Shown: positions 1-7,972 of the stretch, piece by piece
How the letters are laid out: every line of letters begins with the position of its first letter
How positions within the stretch are numbered: the stretch's first letter is position 1
DNA from: Synechococcus sp. RS9909
GTDB taxonomy: Bacteria > Cyanobacteriota > Cyanobacteriia > PCC-6307 > Cyanobiaceae
Direction: 5' to 3'
DNA length: 64,000 nt
Assembly: GCF_014279595.1 (NCBI RefSeq)
Contig: NZ_CP047943.1
Location: 1,920,422 to 1,984,421, forward strand
Program-made: the position numbers and the translations under genes
The notes under the pieces: generated by a model
Seen by the model: the letters and a program-made list of their open reading frames with translations, nothing else
What the model was told of the DNA's origin: nothing
Database searches by the model: none

Positions 1-479
1 CCTCCCTCCAGCAGGCGCATCCCTTCCGGCAGGGCAGGGCCCACAAGCGCAGCAGCCTCGCCACTGATCTGCTGACTCATCTGCTGACTGATCCGCTGCC
101 AGCGACTGGTGGGTGAGGCCGAACGGAACCCCCAGCCGGCGTAATCCTCAATCCGGTTGATCGCGGCTTCCAGACCCACGCAGGGGAGATCGGCGAGATG
201 GTCGAGGGCGTGCTGCCAGAGCTGTCGCCCATACCCCCGCCCCCGGTGCTCAGGCACCACGATGTACAACCCGATGAAGCCGTACGCGAGGTTGTACTTG
301 ACGCCAGCGATGCAGCCAACCGGCTCGCTGCCCAGCCAACCGATCCAGAGCCCCTGACGGTCGGTATGGCGGTAGATCTCCACATCGCCCAGGCCTGGCG
401 CGAAACCCTCACGCCGGGCCCAATCCGTGAGCCGATCCACCTGATTGGGCTGGAGGGGCCGGATCTGCAACGTTGACAT
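1..479 (-). CDS. GNAT-family N-acetyltransferase (C-terminal end outside window)
   Basis: This is the N-terminal part of a GNAT fold enzyme, which moves an acetyl group from acetyl-CoA to an amine on an unknown substrate. The translation begins MSTLQIRPLQ and reaches the diagnostic motif A, EHRGRGYG, at residues 77-84, preceded by the beta-4 strand GLYIVVP. The frame stays open to base 1, so the 3' end is missing from the window. The ATG at 479 is the first in frame and gives the normal GNAT N-terminus. The substrate cannot be told from sequence. Confidence 0.85.
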   Translation of the reverse strand, partial: MSTLQIRPLQPNQVDRLTDWARREGFAPGLGDVEIYRHTDRQGLWIGWLGSEPVGCIAGVKYNLAYGFIGLYIVVPEHRGRGYGRQLWQHALDHLADLPCVGLEAAINRIEDYAGWGFRSASPTSRWQRISQQMSQQISGEAAALVGPALPEGMRLLEG

Positions 480-572
480 CCAACGGCGCCCAAGCGATCA
501 CCCATTCAGGCATGCGCGCACTCAAGCGCACGACCTGCCAGGATTGGTCAAGAAATACAACGCATCATTGAC

Positions 573-680
573 ATGACCACGGAATCTCTTCTCACCCTCA
601 TGCTCGGCTTCGGAGCTGCGGCCACCAGCCTTGCCTTCTGGAAGATCAGCCAGGCTGGATCGAGCTCCAGCGAAGGCTGA
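573..680 (+). CDS. Small single-span membrane peptide, 35 aa
   Basis: A 35-codon frame starts MTTESLLTLM. It has one hydrophobic helix (about residues 5-24) rich in Gly, Ala and Leu, followed by a polar tail with several serines. It lies 29 bp upstream of an HLIP gene on the same strand and may be cotranscribed with it. The size and single helix resemble the small subunits of thylakoid complexes, but I do not recognise it as any named Psa, Psb, Pet or Ndh subunit. It could be a chance frame. The codon use and the position directly before the HLIP gene favour a real gene. Confidence 0.5.
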   Translation: MTTESLLTLMLGFGAAATSLAFWKISQAGSSSSEG

Positions 681-709
681 ATAAGCTCCCAGCATCCGAC
701 CTCGCTCCG

Positions 710-931
710 ATGCCTCCTGATCCTTACCTCTACGAGCCGCTGGAGAGCTTCGGGGAGAGCCTCAGCTCCCGGAAGCCATGGAACACCTCCGCCCTGATCG
801 CAGTTGAGCGACTCAATGGACGTGTCGCCATGCTCGGCTTCGTCGCCGCCCTGATCGGTGAATGGATCAGCGGAGTGGGGCCGGCCGGTCAGGTGATGGC
901 ACTGCTGCGCTGGTATCTCAGCCTCGGGTGA
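710..931 (+). CDS. High-light-inducible protein (HLIP), chlorophyll a/b-binding-like
   Basis: This 73-residue single-helix protein carries the HLIP signature E-R-L-N-G-R-V-A-M-L-G-F at residues 33-44. The Glu and Asn of this motif ligate chlorophyll in the family, and the Arg pairs with a Glu of the partner helix. The rest of the helix (VAALIGEWI) would span the thylakoid membrane. HLIPs bind chlorophyll and carotenoid and protect assembling or damaged photosystems under high light. The stop codon abuts the ATG of the next gene at 932, so the two are probably cotranscribed. A second HLIP gene lies at 42003-42227. Confidence 0.93.
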   Translation: MPPDPYLYEPLESFGESLSSRKPWNTSALIAVERLNGRVAMLGFVAALIGEWISGVGPAGQVMALLRWYLSLG

Positions 932-1411
932 ATGATGCATCCACCCAGCAGCAGTGAGCTGCTCAAGCTTGAGCAACAAGTCCGCCGTGAGGGAACTGGC
1001 ATCAGAAGTTCCGACCTGCAGGGATCCTGGCGCCTACAGAGTGTCTGGTCTCGCAGCGGCACGGAAACCAGCGCTGTCACCAGCTGGATGCTGCGCCTTA
1101 TCAACGCCCGACTGGAACTGAGCGAGACGGGTGATGGATCGCTCTCCATCAGCAACGCGGTGAATCTGGGAGCTCTGGAGCTTCGTTTTCGAGGCATCGC
1201 TCAACTCCATGGCCAACGGCCCCTCTTGCGCTTTCAGTTCGACAACCTCTCCCTGAGCTTCAGCAATCAAACGCTGCTGCAGCGCCCACTCAACCCAACA
1301 ACAGAGCCACGTCGTCAACCCTTTTTTGCCCTGATCCGGCGTGATCCCTCCGGCTGGCTGGCCGCCCGCGGTCGGGGTGGTGGATTGGCGCTTTGGAGCC
1401 TCAAGGGTTGA
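932..1411 (+). CDS. Conserved protein, possibly PAP/fibrillin-like
   Basis: The gene starts directly after the HLIP stop codon (ATGATG, so codon 1 or 2 may be the start) and encodes 159 residues without membrane spans. The order of elements resembles plastid-lipid-associated (fibrillin) domains: an LQGSWRL strand near residue 29, a middle part alternating hydrophobic and polar residues, and a C-terminal GWLAARGRGGG segment. Fibrillins are thylakoid or plastoglobule-associated lipid-binding proteins, which would fit a partnership with an HLIP. The family call is tentative. The 3' end overlaps the convergent PNPOx-like gene by 11 bp. Confidence 0.55.
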   Translation: MMHPPSSSELLKLEQQVRREGTGIRSSDLQGSWRLQSVWSRSGTETSAVTSWMLRLINARLELSETGDGSLSISNAVNLGALELRFRGIAQLHGQRPLLRFQFDNLSLSFSNQTLLQRPLNPTTEPRRQPFFALIRRDPSGWLAARGRGGGLALWSLKG

Positions 1412-1979
1412 GGTGCTGTTCCGGCCAACCCTGATCCCGCAACCAGCAGCGACGGCGATGGGGGTGGGGTTTGAGATCGAGCTGCTCCACCCGCTCCAGT
1501 TGCACTCTGATCAAAGCAAACACGTCCGGCTGGGGGACACCATCAGGGATCTGCTCAGGCCAGGGGCCCTCCGTCTTGAAGGGGCCTCCTGGCTGGGGCC
1601 AGTCCCAGACTGCACGCCCCCGAGGCGTGAGCCGCTGCCAGTGATGCTCAAGGGCCTCGTGATCCTGCTCGCCATCGATGACCCGGGCGAGGCCGCGCAG
1701 ACGAAATTGCTCGCGGGTTTTGCGAAACAGCCAGCACAGTTCCACCCTGGGCTGATGCCGAAGGTCGTTGGGCTTCTCACTGCGCGTATCGGTGAGCAAC
1801 TCCAGCTCCCCTTGGGCACTCCAGCCGCGAAACACCAACGTCCTCACCCGAGGACAGCCCTCCGCGGACACCGTGGCCAGTTGCAGCCAACCAGCCCCAG
1901 GGGCGCGACCCTCCCGTTGCCGAGCGGCACGCAGGAGGGGGCGCCAGGGAGGTAATGCCCCAAGCGCCCCGTCGGCCAT
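1401..1979 (-). CDS. Pyridoxamine-5'-phosphate-oxidase-like flavin protein (Alr4036 type)
   Basis: The protein has the split-barrel FMN-binding fold of the PNPOx family. It contains a WLQLATV strand, PRVRTLVFRGW (typical FMN-contacting segment), a T-D-T-R-S-E-K stretch, and a C-terminal WQRLTPRGRAVWDWP block typical of cyanobacterial Alr4036-like proteins. The substrate is unknown; some relatives reduce flavin or deazaflavin-dependent substrates rather than oxidise pyridoxamine phosphate. I chose the ATG at 1979, which follows the upstream stop codon as TGAGATG. An ATG at 1994 (MQQLE) is an alternative that would overlap the upstream gene by 14 bp. It is almost certainly cotranscribed with the thioredoxin-fold gene at 1981-2721. 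Confidence 0.8.
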   Translation of the reverse strand: MADGALGALPPWRPLLRAARQREGRAPGAGWLQLATVSAEGCPRVRTLVFRGWSAQGELELLTDTRSEKPNDLRHQPRVELCWLFRKTREQFRLRGLARVIDGEQDHEALEHHWQRLTPRGRAVWDWPQPGGPFKTEGPWPEQIPDGVPQPDVFALIRVQLERVEQLDLKPHPHRRRCWLRDQGWPEQHLNP

Positions 1980-1980
1980 C

Positions 1981-2721
1981 TCAAGCTGCTGCATCAGCCT
2001 GCAACCAGGGATCAAGGAACGCCAGGGGCCGATGCATGGTGGCCGAGAAGCCGAGGATCCCCCTATCCCGGTGGACGTAAAGCGGGGAGTCATCGGCAGC
2101 CAACAGAAACGTTCCACCCCGTTGAGTGATGAAACGGTCATCGGGCACATAGGTGCGCCAGCGACGCAACACCTCGTTCATGTTGCGCAAACGCACAGTG
2201 GCCAATTCGAACGGACGCTGAAAGCCATGGCCGCCAGCACGTCGAAAGAGAGCTGCAGGAAACGCTGGCAACACCCCGGTTTCAACCACCGCCTCGTCAT
2301 CGAAGCACTGCGGTGCTCTGCGATCCCCGGTGTAACCACGCACCACCTCAGCCAGCGTTCCGGGCGAACCGATGCCCGCGCACATCAGGAACAAAGCAGG
2401 CCAAGGGCCTCCCGGCAGCTGCAGGCCGGGAGAGCATCCCAGGGCACGATGCAGGGAGGCATCCGCCTCAACCTGAAGTCGTTCGCGGGGGAAGCCTGTG
2501 AAAGCGCAGAAGCGATCGGCGCCGGCGCCGTCTCCAATGGCGATCGCCAGAACCTGGATGCCGACCCGGTCAAGCTGAGGCAGAACCGGCACCAGCGCCT
2601 GGGCGTATTCGAGAGAATCAAAGTCCCCAAGCTGGCTGAGCAGGAGCACGAGTCGGGGTGCCCCAGCTTCCATGCCAGGAACCGCTGCCAGGCGCGACAA
2701 CAACGGCTGCAGATCGATCAT
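1981..2721 (-). CDS. AhpC/TSA-like thioredoxin-fold protein lacking the usual active-site cysteine
   Basis: The 246-residue protein resembles the cyanobacterial AhpC/TSA-like (PRXL2-type) family. It has a strand-helix unit LVLLLSQLGDFDS near residue 25, a second strand IQVLAIAIGDGAGADRF, and a C-terminal block with LRLRNM, WRTYVPDDRFITQRGGTFL and a terminal HRDRGILGFS segment. In true peroxiredoxins the peroxidatic Cys follows the first strand; here that position reads QLGDFDS and no CxxC occurs anywhere. A redox role is therefore doubtful, and a structural or substrate-binding role is possible. The start overlaps the stop of the 54-residue upstream gene (ATGA), which indicates an operon. Confidence 0.7.
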   Translation of the reverse strand: MIDLQPLLSRLAAVPGMEAGAPRLVLLLSQLGDFDSLEYAQALVPVLPQLDRVGIQVLAIAIGDGAGADRFCAFTGFPRERLQVEADASLHRALGCSPGLQLPGGPWPALFLMCAGIGSPGTLAEVVRGYTGDRRAPQCFDDEAVVETGVLPAFPAALFRRAGGHGFQRPFELATVRLRNMNEVLRRWRTYVPDDRFITQRGGTFLLAADDSPLYVHRDRGILGFSATMHRPLAFLDPWLQADAAA

Positions 2722-2882
2722 CCCAGGGGCGGCAGCAACTCAGGCTCCGGGGTCGCCAGGGCTGCACAGGGTTCAACAGCGGCCACGTCAACCTGAAAAG
2801 CGAACTCCTGCAATTCCGCATCCAACTCCAGCAGCATCAGGGCCAACGACTGAGCCAGATCTCTGCTGAAGGTTCGCGACAT
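2718..2882 (-). CDS. Small conserved-looking acidic protein, 54 aa
   Basis: This short frame starts MSRTFSRDLA and contains an amphipathic helix (QSLALMLLELDAELQEF) followed by a proline-rich acidic tail ending PELLPPLG. Its stop overlaps the ATG of the thioredoxin-fold gene by 4 bp, the classic sign of translational coupling. An ATG 12 bases upstream (at 2894) would add four residues. No family is recognised. Confidence 0.55.
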   Translation of the reverse strand: MSRTFSRDLAQSLALMLLELDAELQEFAFQVDVAAVEPCAALATPEPELLPPLG

Positions 2883-2983
2883 GCCAGGTCTCATGCGGGA
2901 CTCATCCCTTGTAGAAGGCCGGCAGCCACCGCCGTGGCTGCCGTCGCAGCTCAAACACAAAACGTGCCGGAGCCGCGGATCGA

Positions 2984-3157
2984 TCACTGGTGCTCTCGCT
3001 GCCAGCGGGTCAGATTCGCTGGAGAAAACCTGTGACCGTGACGGAGCGCAACCTTGGCAACACAGGTGTTGTCGGTGCCGCAGCTCTCCACTTCACGACG
3101 GATCGTGTCGTTGCTTTGAGCCTTGGCGAGGAAGGTCTCCAGTTGTTTCATCGACAT
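2984..3157 (-). CDS. Nif11-domain peptide without a core peptide, 57 aa
   Basis: The peptide MSMKQLETFLAKAQ... follows the Nif11-like leader pattern: an N-terminal helix with F-L-x-K-x-Q, a middle helix with paired polar residues, then A-x-x-x-G-x-x-F-S-x-x-x-L (RHGHRFSPANL). Nif11 domains serve as leader peptides for ribosomally made, modified peptides in cyanobacteria. Here the domain ends with TRWQREHQ, with no double-glycine cleavage site and no Cys/Ser/Thr-rich core. Two cysteines lie inside the domain (C-G-T-D-N-T-C). No lanthipeptide synthetase or peptidase-transporter is nearby. The start was set at MSMK because the upstream extension does not fit the family. Confidence 0.75.
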   Translation of the reverse strand: MSMKQLETFLAKAQSNDTIRREVESCGTDNTCVAKVALRHGHRFSPANLTRWQREHQ

Positions 3158-3714
3158 GGGCAAGCCGGCGATGGGACTCCCCACCGCTAGGCACCAACCC
3201 GTGGGTATGGAGCGACACATCGCTTTTTCTTCGGCTATGGGGCGCTGGGAGCTAATCCCAGAAGCCTGGCCAAGAGGCGCTTAACCCCAGCATGGGCCCC
3301 GTCGAACCGGCGATGTCGACCAACTACGAGATATCAATGCCCGCCCTGGCTTGGGCACCACTCAACGACAGCGGCATAGGTCATGACCCATGAGCCACTG
3401 AAGGAATCGAAAACGAGATAGAGGTGTTCTCAGATGGGGTGAGGGATGACCTTCTGCAACAGCGCGAAGAGAGCAGATGTGAATCGCTGCCTCTAACTGA
3501 CAAAGCTACTGGCGAATTGCCGATCCAGGAACTGAATCCGCTATGCATACAACCCATAAAGCTGCTCACGCCAGTGGCGGGCAGGGTTCAAAAATTCAGG
3601 GTAGTACCGCAGAGGCTAAGTGAGCGATTATGAACAGCAGGCCAACAAGCAAGGACGAACGCATAGACAACACCAAGCGAAGCCGCTAGAAATCCACTAG
3701 CCCTAAACCTCACA
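3158..3714. other. 557-bp stretch with no convincing gene
   Basis: Between the Nif11 peptide and the 904-residue gene I find only short frames without a ribosome binding site or recognisable motif, for example a 69-codon frame at 3424-3633. Base composition falls towards the 3' side, which is rich in AAG, GAA and ATA runs and reads unlike the flanking core genes. The region may hold the promoter of the large gene and eroded remnants of older genes. No inverted repeats or transposase remnants were recognised. Confidence 0.5.
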
Positions 3715-6429
3715 ATGAGCACCATTGCGTGGCCTGAGGATTATGTCACTTCCGATGGCAGCGGCCTCAATACAACAGCACTATTGAGTGATTTCAAGAG
3801 CAGCACAGGCCTCGGAGATCTCACAGAGAATGAGAGAAAGATATTCGATGCGACCCTGGAGGCCACGATCTGGTCCTATCCGCTGAATGAGACCCATAGA
3901 TTATTTTCACTTAATACGATCAGCGAGGCACCCAGAAACAGATTATTTAAACCAGACTATATAACCAGCTGGTTGAACAAAAACTCGACACCGGCACCTG
4001 ATGCGTCTGTGTACTACATGACTGCATGGCTGGATCTCAACCGGATCGACGGCCGGGACCATGGGGAACAGGTTCTGCAACTTCCAGCCAACCCTGATGG
4101 GCTCTATTACATTCTCGCCGTTCTCGATAGCTACATCAACACGAATGGATCTCTTGGCCCCAGGACCGCTGCAGAGATCAATAGCACATCTCCCCAATAC
4201 ATCCTCCTGGCTGGCCCTGACAGCCCTCACTACAAGGGCAGTCACACGACAGTGACGATCGCGGGTAGCAAACTCAACATTCTCCGCATCGACACCCCAC
4301 GAGCCTGGATCACAGCGCGCTTCGCCACGAACACGCTGGATGCAGAAGCCATGGCGGCAACCCGTGCCTTCATCAACGGATCAAGGTCTGAACCAGGTAG
4401 CGGCTTCCAGATCACCACATTAAAGGATTTCAAATCCACAGGAACAGTCCCGCACCGAAGACCAAAACACGAACCCAATGAAGGAATCCGAGTTGAAGTT
4501 GCACGCGATCTATACGGGAGCACTCCACAACGGGCCGAACATTACTTCAAACAAGTATCGGAAGCCCTCACGCTTAATCCCATTCCAGATACCCGCACCA
4601 ATTCCTTTCAACCTCCTGCTTACCAGGTCTGGATCCACAATCAAAACAGTGTTCAGGACCAACAGAAAAACCCCAACACCATCTACCAACCCCCTTCCGC
4701 ACTCTCTTCTCGTCGAAAAAACGATCTCAATGAGCGCTTTGCAGCCATCGGCCTCAATCTAGAAGAGGGCTTTCAGCAGCCTGCCAACTGGACAACACAA
4801 GAGCGCCAGATCTTTCAAGAGTCCTATCGTTTTGCCCTAAATTTTCTCCAAAAAGCTACCGACGACGCTTCCAAGGGCATTCCACTCCTACACCACGGGT
4901 GGCACATCACGAACAACCACATCGGGGTCTATCCCAATACCTGGAAATCGTGGCTAGTCCGCGCCGGGGCCGCCGTGGAAGGGGGAGCGGCCAATATCCC
5001 CAATGACGCTGTTTACCCCACGACGCAGCGCGATAGCGACGGACTTCAGCTCACGAGTACTTACAACTACCGAATCACCCTCCCTGCCACAGCCAATCAA
5101 CAGTCCATCGCAGCATATGCACCGGCTCAGGGTTTCTGGTCATTCACGATTTATCAACCAAACCCCGGAAATGCATACCAGCCCTTCCTGATCGAGAACG
5201 CCATCCAGAACACCGCTTACACACCCATCGATGAGACGGCCACGCTCACAGCCGACGGCAGGATCAAAACGAGTAAGCCACCGAACTGGAATGACAGCAC
5301 TGCCTTAGGAACAGCATTATTAACAGGCAAAGAAAAGCCATCCATTGAGGGAATGGAAAAAGACACGATATATTACGTCTACAGCGCAGAAGAAGTTGGC
5401 AACAGCATCTTACTAAAGCTGGCCTCAGATTATCAGCCTACATATAGCAACGGAATCCCAGTTGGAGGAGAGGGATCACCCACCCAGCCGGTCTCCCTTA
5501 AGGGCTCAGCCGGCAGCACCCTGTCATTTGGTTGGATCAATCCTGTGGCCCAACTCGGTTCCAGCCAACTGCCGGGAGAGACGAATGCAACCACCACACT
5601 TGCCACCGAAAGCGACGGAAGCATCAACCTTCTTCTTTCCAATCTGGCACCAGACACCAACCGGCAGAATTGGCTCCCCACACCTCTGGTCACCAACGCA
5701 GGTTCCGGCCATCCCAGAAAAGCCCATGAATTTGAGGTCATGGCTCGCTACTATTGGCCAACCGAGGGTGATCCCTCCATTCTCGACAAAAAACATTCAC
5801 CAGGATTTTATAAACCTCCAGCAATCGAAAGACTGGGCCTGAATCGCATCAAAACCTGGGATTTACTTTCTCAATCGGCGCGTCAACTCGCCTTGCAAAG
5901 TGACGCCAATTTCGACTCCATTAACCCATTAAACTCGACATCCCCCTTTAACGACGAAGTCGTGGGAGCCCTGCTGGATCTGCGCTTCCTTCCGGACTCC
6001 CTTGAGGGAAGAAAGACCACGGTGAACTACAGCTATTCCCGCAACGCCGACTACACCAATCAACTCTTCTTTTACGCCATTGATGACGTGACTGGCAGCA
6101 TCAATGGTCTCCCACCCTCAGACAGCGAGTACCTCAACGAGGCCTGGTCACGCAGGCTGCAGCCAGACGCGCCGATTGTTGCCGATTTTGATTCCACCAG
6201 CAAAGGATCAATCCAACTCACAGCCGGCCAACTTTTTGCTCCGATCATCAACAACGGCAAAGGCCAGATGTTGACCGCTTTCGACAGTGCCAATGCCAGG
6301 GACTATCGCCATTTCGATCTGCTCAGCGGTAGCAGCTTCGCCTTTGAAGATCTGCTCAATGGCGGCAATGAACATGACCGGAACGACGGCATCTTCACCA
6401 TCACCTCGATCGACCTCTCAGCTCCCTGA
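3715..6429 (+). CDS. 904-aa DUF1254-DUF1214-DUF4114 protein, possibly exported
   Basis: Three domains can be read. Residues about 45-240 resemble DUF1254 (WSYPLNETHRLFSLN, then NPDGLYYILAVLDSY). Residues about 430-580 resemble DUF1214 (TYNYRITLP and APAQGFWSFTIYQPN). Residues about 770-900 resemble DUF4114 (QLFFYAIDDVTGSI ... GGNEHDRNDGIFTI), a domain found at the ends of secreted repeat proteins. There is no N-terminal signal peptide, so a C-terminal type I secretion signal is conceivable. Ordinary DUF1254/DUF1214 proteins are roughly half this length. Codon use is visibly more AT-rich (TTA, ATA, AGA) than in the neighbours, suggesting acquisition. The enzymatic role of the DUF1254/1214 unit is not established. 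The 3' end overlaps the convergent M32 gene by 12 bp. Confidence 0.75.
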   Translation: MSTIAWPEDYVTSDGSGLNTTALLSDFKSSTGLGDLTENERKIFDATLEATIWSYPLNETHRLFSLNTISEAPRNRLFKPDYITSWLNKNSTPAPDASVYYMTAWLDLNRIDGRDHGEQVLQLPANPDGLYYILAVLDSYINTNGSLGPRTAAEINSTSPQYILLAGPDSPHYKGSHTTVTIAGSKLNILRIDTPRAWITARFATNTLDAEAMAATRAFINGSRSEPGSGFQITTLKDFKSTGTVPHRRPKHEPNEGIRVEVARDLYGSTPQRAEHYFKQVSEALTLNPIPDTRTNSFQPPAYQVWIHNQNSVQDQQKNPNTIYQPPSALSSRRKNDLNERFAAIGLNLEEGFQQPANWTTQERQIFQESYRFALNFLQKATDDASKGIPLLHHGWHITNNHIGVYPNTWKSWLVRAGAAVEGGAANIPNDAVYPTTQRDSDGLQLTSTYNYRITLPATANQQSIAAYAPAQGFWSFTIYQPNPGNAYQPFLIENAIQNTAYTPIDETATLTADGRIKTSKPPNWNDSTALGTALLTGKEKPSIEGMEKDTIYYVYSAEEVGNSILLKLASDYQPTYSNGIPVGGEGSPTQPVSLKGSAGSTLSFGWINPVAQLGSSQLPGETNATTTLATESDGSINLLLSNLAPDTNRQNWLPTPLVTNAGSGHPRKAHEFEVMARYYWPTEGDPSILDKKHSPGFYKPPAIERLGLNRIKTWDLLSQSARQLALQSDANFDSINPLNSTSPFNDEVVGALLDLRFLPDSLEGRKTTVNYSYSRNADYTNQLFFYAIDDVTGSINGLPPSDSEYLNEAWSRRLQPDAPIVADFDSTSKGSIQLTAGQLFAPIINNGKGQMLTAFDSANARDYRHFDLLSGSSFAFEDLLNGGNEHDRNDGIFTITSIDLSAP

Positions 6430-7962
6430 CAGCGCCAGCGACAAACGGCTGAGCTTTGCCTCGAGGTAGGCCAGAAACGGCTCGGCCGACAGGGGGCTTC
6501 CACTCACCTGCTCCACCAGCTGCTCCGCATTGAGGGCACGGCCGATCGGATGCACGTGCTCGCGCAACCAGGCGAGCATGCCGCCGAGATCACCACGGGC
6601 GATGTGGTCTTCCGGGGCGCCGATCGCCGCGGTCATCGCTTCACTCAACTGGGCACTGATGAGATGGCCGAGCAGATAGGAGGGGAAGTAACCGAACAAG
6701 CCCTCGCTCCAGTGCACATCCTGCAAACACCCCTCGGCGTCATCAGCGGGCTTGACCCCAAGCAGCTCTTCGTAGCGACGGTTCCATTCCTGCGGCAGAT
6801 CGTCCACTGCCAGCCCCTGCTCCAGCAGGGCCAGCTCCAGATCCGTGCGGATCATGATGTGTAGCCCGTAGCTGAGTTCATCCGCCTCGACGCGATTGCA
6901 GCCCGGCGCCATCGGATTCATCGCCTGCCAAAACTCCCGCGCTGAACCCAGCGGGGCACCCGCCGCCGCAAATCGCTGCCACCAGCGTTCGGCGAAGGGG
7001 AGGCTGCGGGCCACCCGGTTTTCCCAGAACAGCGACTGGCTCTCGTGCACGGCCATCGACGTGGCCTGCCCCAGGGGCCAGGCAAACCACTGATGGCTCG
7101 CGGTGGGCAACCCCTGCTCATAAAGCGAATGCCCCCATTCATGGGCCGTGGCCAGGAAACAGGAGAGGGGCTGACCGGCCACCACCCGGGTGGTGATCCG
7201 GAAATCCCTGGGGCCAAGGGTGATCGAGAACGGATGCGGGGATGCGGCCACGCAGGTGAGCGCCGGATCCTGGCCCCAGTCGGTGAGCAGCTGATCACAG
7301 AGCTGCTGCTGAGTCGCGGCAGGCAGATCCCAACTGAGGGATGTGGGCCTCGGACCGCTGCGCAGCTGATCCAGCAGTTCCGGCAACCGCTTGCGCAAGG
7401 GCGCAAACAACTGCTGAAGTCGCTCCAGGCTGAGATCGGGCTCGAAAGGCTGGGCCAGGGTCTCCCAACAACTGCGCGGTTCCGCCAGCTGGCGGGCCTG
7501 CTCCTGTCGCAGGGCGACCATTCGGGCCAGAGCCGGCGCGAACAGGCTGAAATCGGCGCTGGCTTTGGCCTGCTGCCAGCGGTCGTAGCCCTCAGCCTTG
7601 GCCGTGGCCAGGGCACTGACCAGATCGGGATCGAGGGCCTGCTGGCGGCGCAGATCCTGCTCCAGAAGATCGAGATTGCGGCCGCGGGCCACCAGATCGG
7701 GATTGGCCGCAGCGCCCGCTGCCGCGATGGCGACACGCCAATCCTGCCGAGCTTCGGCGATCAGGTCGGCATAGGAGGCAGCGCTCTGGCGGGCATGGAG
7801 CTGACGCGCCAGCAGGGCCAGCTGCTCACCACGCCAGGCGGCTCCCCCGCTGGGCATGCGTGTGTTCTGATCCCAGTAGAGCGTGCTCTGGATCGAACCG
7901 AGCAGATTGGTTTCCCTCAGATGGCGACCCAGTTGCTCCCAGGCTGTGTCTCCAGCGCCCAT
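6418..7962 (-). CDS. M32 family carboxypeptidase (Taq type)
   Basis: This 514-residue zinc metallopeptidase belongs to family M32, which removes C-terminal residues from peptides in the cytoplasm. The zinc motif HEWGH lies at about residues 273-277, within ATAHEWGHSLYEQGLP, and the third ligand region follows with AVHESQSLFWEN. The N-terminal LLGSIQSTLYWDQNTRMP and the C-terminal DVHWSEGLFGYFPSYLLG segments are family hallmarks. The ATG at 7962 gives the usual M32 start; upstream codons would run into the preceding small gene. Length is normal for the family. Confidence 0.95.
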   Translation of the reverse strand: MGAGDTAWEQLGRHLRETNLLGSIQSTLYWDQNTRMPSGGAAWRGEQLALLARQLHARQSAASYADLIAEARQDWRVAIAAAGAAANPDLVARGRNLDLLEQDLRRQQALDPDLVSALATAKAEGYDRWQQAKASADFSLFAPALARMVALRQEQARQLAEPRSCWETLAQPFEPDLSLERLQQLFAPLRKRLPELLDQLRSGPRPTSLSWDLPAATQQQLCDQLLTDWGQDPALTCVAASPHPFSITLGPRDFRITTRVVAGQPLSCFLATAHEWGHSLYEQGLPTASHQWFAWPLGQATSMAVHESQSLFWENRVARSLPFAERWWQRFAAAGAPLGSAREFWQAMNPMAPGCNRVEADELSYGLHIMIRTDLELALLEQGLAVDDLPQEWNRRYEELLGVKPADDAEGCLQDVHWSEGLFGYFPSYLLGHLISAQLSEAMTAAIGAPEDHIARGDLGGMLAWLREHVHPIGRALNAEQLVEQVSGSPLSAEPFLAYLEAKLSRLSLALSGS

Positions 7963-7972
7963 GCCATGCCCT

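Noticed and set aside
77-505. A 142-codon minus-strand frame overlapping the GNAT gene
   Set aside because: It is in another frame of the same strand with a Ser/Gly/Arg composition typical of GC-rich shadow frames, while the GNAT frame shows clear family motifs.
1768-2796. A 342-codon plus-strand frame antisense to the PNPOx-like and thioredoxin-fold genes
   Set aside because: Long antisense frames are common in GC-rich DNA; the sequence is rich in Gln, Arg and His with no motif, while the minus-strand genes have family matches.
3424-3633. A 69-codon frame in the gap before the large gene
   Set aside because: No ribosome binding site, no recognisable motif and strange composition. Probably eroded DNA.
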